Positions 5,945 to 6,276 of a DNA stretch of 6,276 bases are shown one piece after another. The stretch is from Deltaproteobacteria bacterium. Its GTDB lineage: Bacteria > Desulfobacterota > Binatia > UBA12015. A model generated the notes under the pieces. The model was not told the DNA's origin, searched no databases, and saw only the letters and a list, made by a program, of their open reading frames with translations. Location of the stretch: positions 1-6,276 of the forward strand of contig DLYX01000100.1 in assembly GCA_003447545.1 (NCBI GenBank). Direction: 5' to 3'. The position numbers and the translations under genes are program-made. How positions within the stretch are numbered: the stretch's first letter is position 1; every line of letters starts with the position of its first letter.

Positions 5945-6276
5945 ATGAGCCTCGATCCGAACCAGCGTCTGATATCGGCCGACGACCATATGGATATTTA
6001 CGTGCTGCCCGAGGACCTCTGGCAAACACGACTCCCCAAAGCCTACCGCGACAAGGGCCCCCGTGTGGTCGACACCGACGACGGACCCTACTGGCAATGC
6101 GAGGGACGCACCTTCAGTCCCTACGGCAGAAAGTCCAAGGGCTTTCTTTCGGCAGATGATTTCGGTTTCCGCCCAAGCCAGCCGGCCGAGCGCATCAAGG
6201 ACATGGATCGCGACGGCGTCTACTCGCACGTGATCTACTCGCCGACGACCACGGCTTTGAAGATCGAAGAACCCGG
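5945..6276 (+). CDS. Amidohydrolase-2 family metal-dependent hydrolase, N-terminal part (cut by window edge)
   Basis: The first 110 codons of a protein that looks like the amidohydrolase-2 (ACMSD-like) TIM-barrel group, whose members hydrolyse or decarboxylate small organic acids and amides at a bound metal. The ATG at 5945 follows AGGGAG (5931-5936) by 8 bases, a strong ribosome-binding site. Residues 9-20 (LISADDHMDIYV) form the first strand with a D13-x-H15 pair, likely the first metal-binding motif. LPEDLWQTRLPKAYRDKGPR (21-40) and the later RIKDMDRDGVYSHVIYSPT (83-101) are typical of this group: first-loop tryptophan, then a helix and strand carrying the next part of the barrel. The remaining metal ligands lie beyond the window, so activity and substrate cannot be judged. 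No signal peptide, so cytoplasmic. The receptor gene precedes it on the same strand, but the candidate promoter in the gap suggests it can be transcribed separately. Confidence 0.85.
   Translation, partial: MSLDPNQRLISADDHMDIYVLPEDLWQTRLPKAYRDKGPRVVDTDDGPYWQCEGRTFSPYGRKSKGFLSADDFGFRPSQPAERIKDMDRDGVYSHVIYSPTTTALKIEEP

Noticed and set aside
5876..6229. Minus-strand frame of 117 codons opposite the hydrolase
   Set aside because: The plus strand encodes a recognisable amidohydrolase start with a strong ribosome-binding site; the minus frame shows no motif.

Overview
The window looks like chromosomal DNA from a GC-rich, Gram-negative environmental bacterium. The evidence is a TonB-dependent outer-membrane receptor with a signal peptide and a C-terminal phenylalanine, Shine-Dalgarno-led genes, and the G/C-ending codons of a high-GC genome. 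The gene mix would fit a Pseudomonadota or Myxococcota-type heterotroph. I cannot place it more precisely from sequence alone.

Layout, left to right. (1) 1-333, minus strand: the N-terminal third of biotin synthase (bioB), cut by the window edge. (2) 334-721: a gene-free stretch holding a 12-bp perfect inverted repeat (517-528 / 602-613) that encloses a second hairpin and a strong Shine-Dalgarno, followed by a UUCG-capped mini-hairpin. (3) 722 to about 1488, plus strand: an unrecognised secreted protein with five cysteines. Its 3' end passes through an 11-base C run; as printed, the frame then runs antisense through the next gene, which suggests an indel. (4) 1526-2491 and 2592-2900, both minus strand: a TauD/TfdA-type Fe(II)/2-oxoglutarate dioxygenase, with a pterin-4a-carbinolamine dehydratase (phhB-like) upstream of it. 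(5) 2901-3140: a divergent intergenic region. (6) 3141-5771, plus strand: an 876-residue TonB-dependent receptor with an unusually long acidic linker before its TonB box. (7) 5772-5944: an intergenic region with a TetR-type palindrome overlapping the -35 of a candidate promoter. (8) 5945-6276, plus strand: the start of an amidohydrolase-2 family metal-dependent hydrolase, cut by the window edge.

How the parts may work together: the receptor, hydrolase and 2-oxoglutarate dioxygenase could form an uptake-and-breakdown module for some organic compound, with the palindrome as a ligand-responsive switch. That is inference from proximity and family. The substrate cannot be read from the sequence. 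I found no CRISPR array, transposase, tRNA, rRNA or phage gene. Nothing here is clearly a new system; the most unexplained signals are the nested inverted repeat upstream of the secreted-protein gene and the C-tract at that gene's 3' end.
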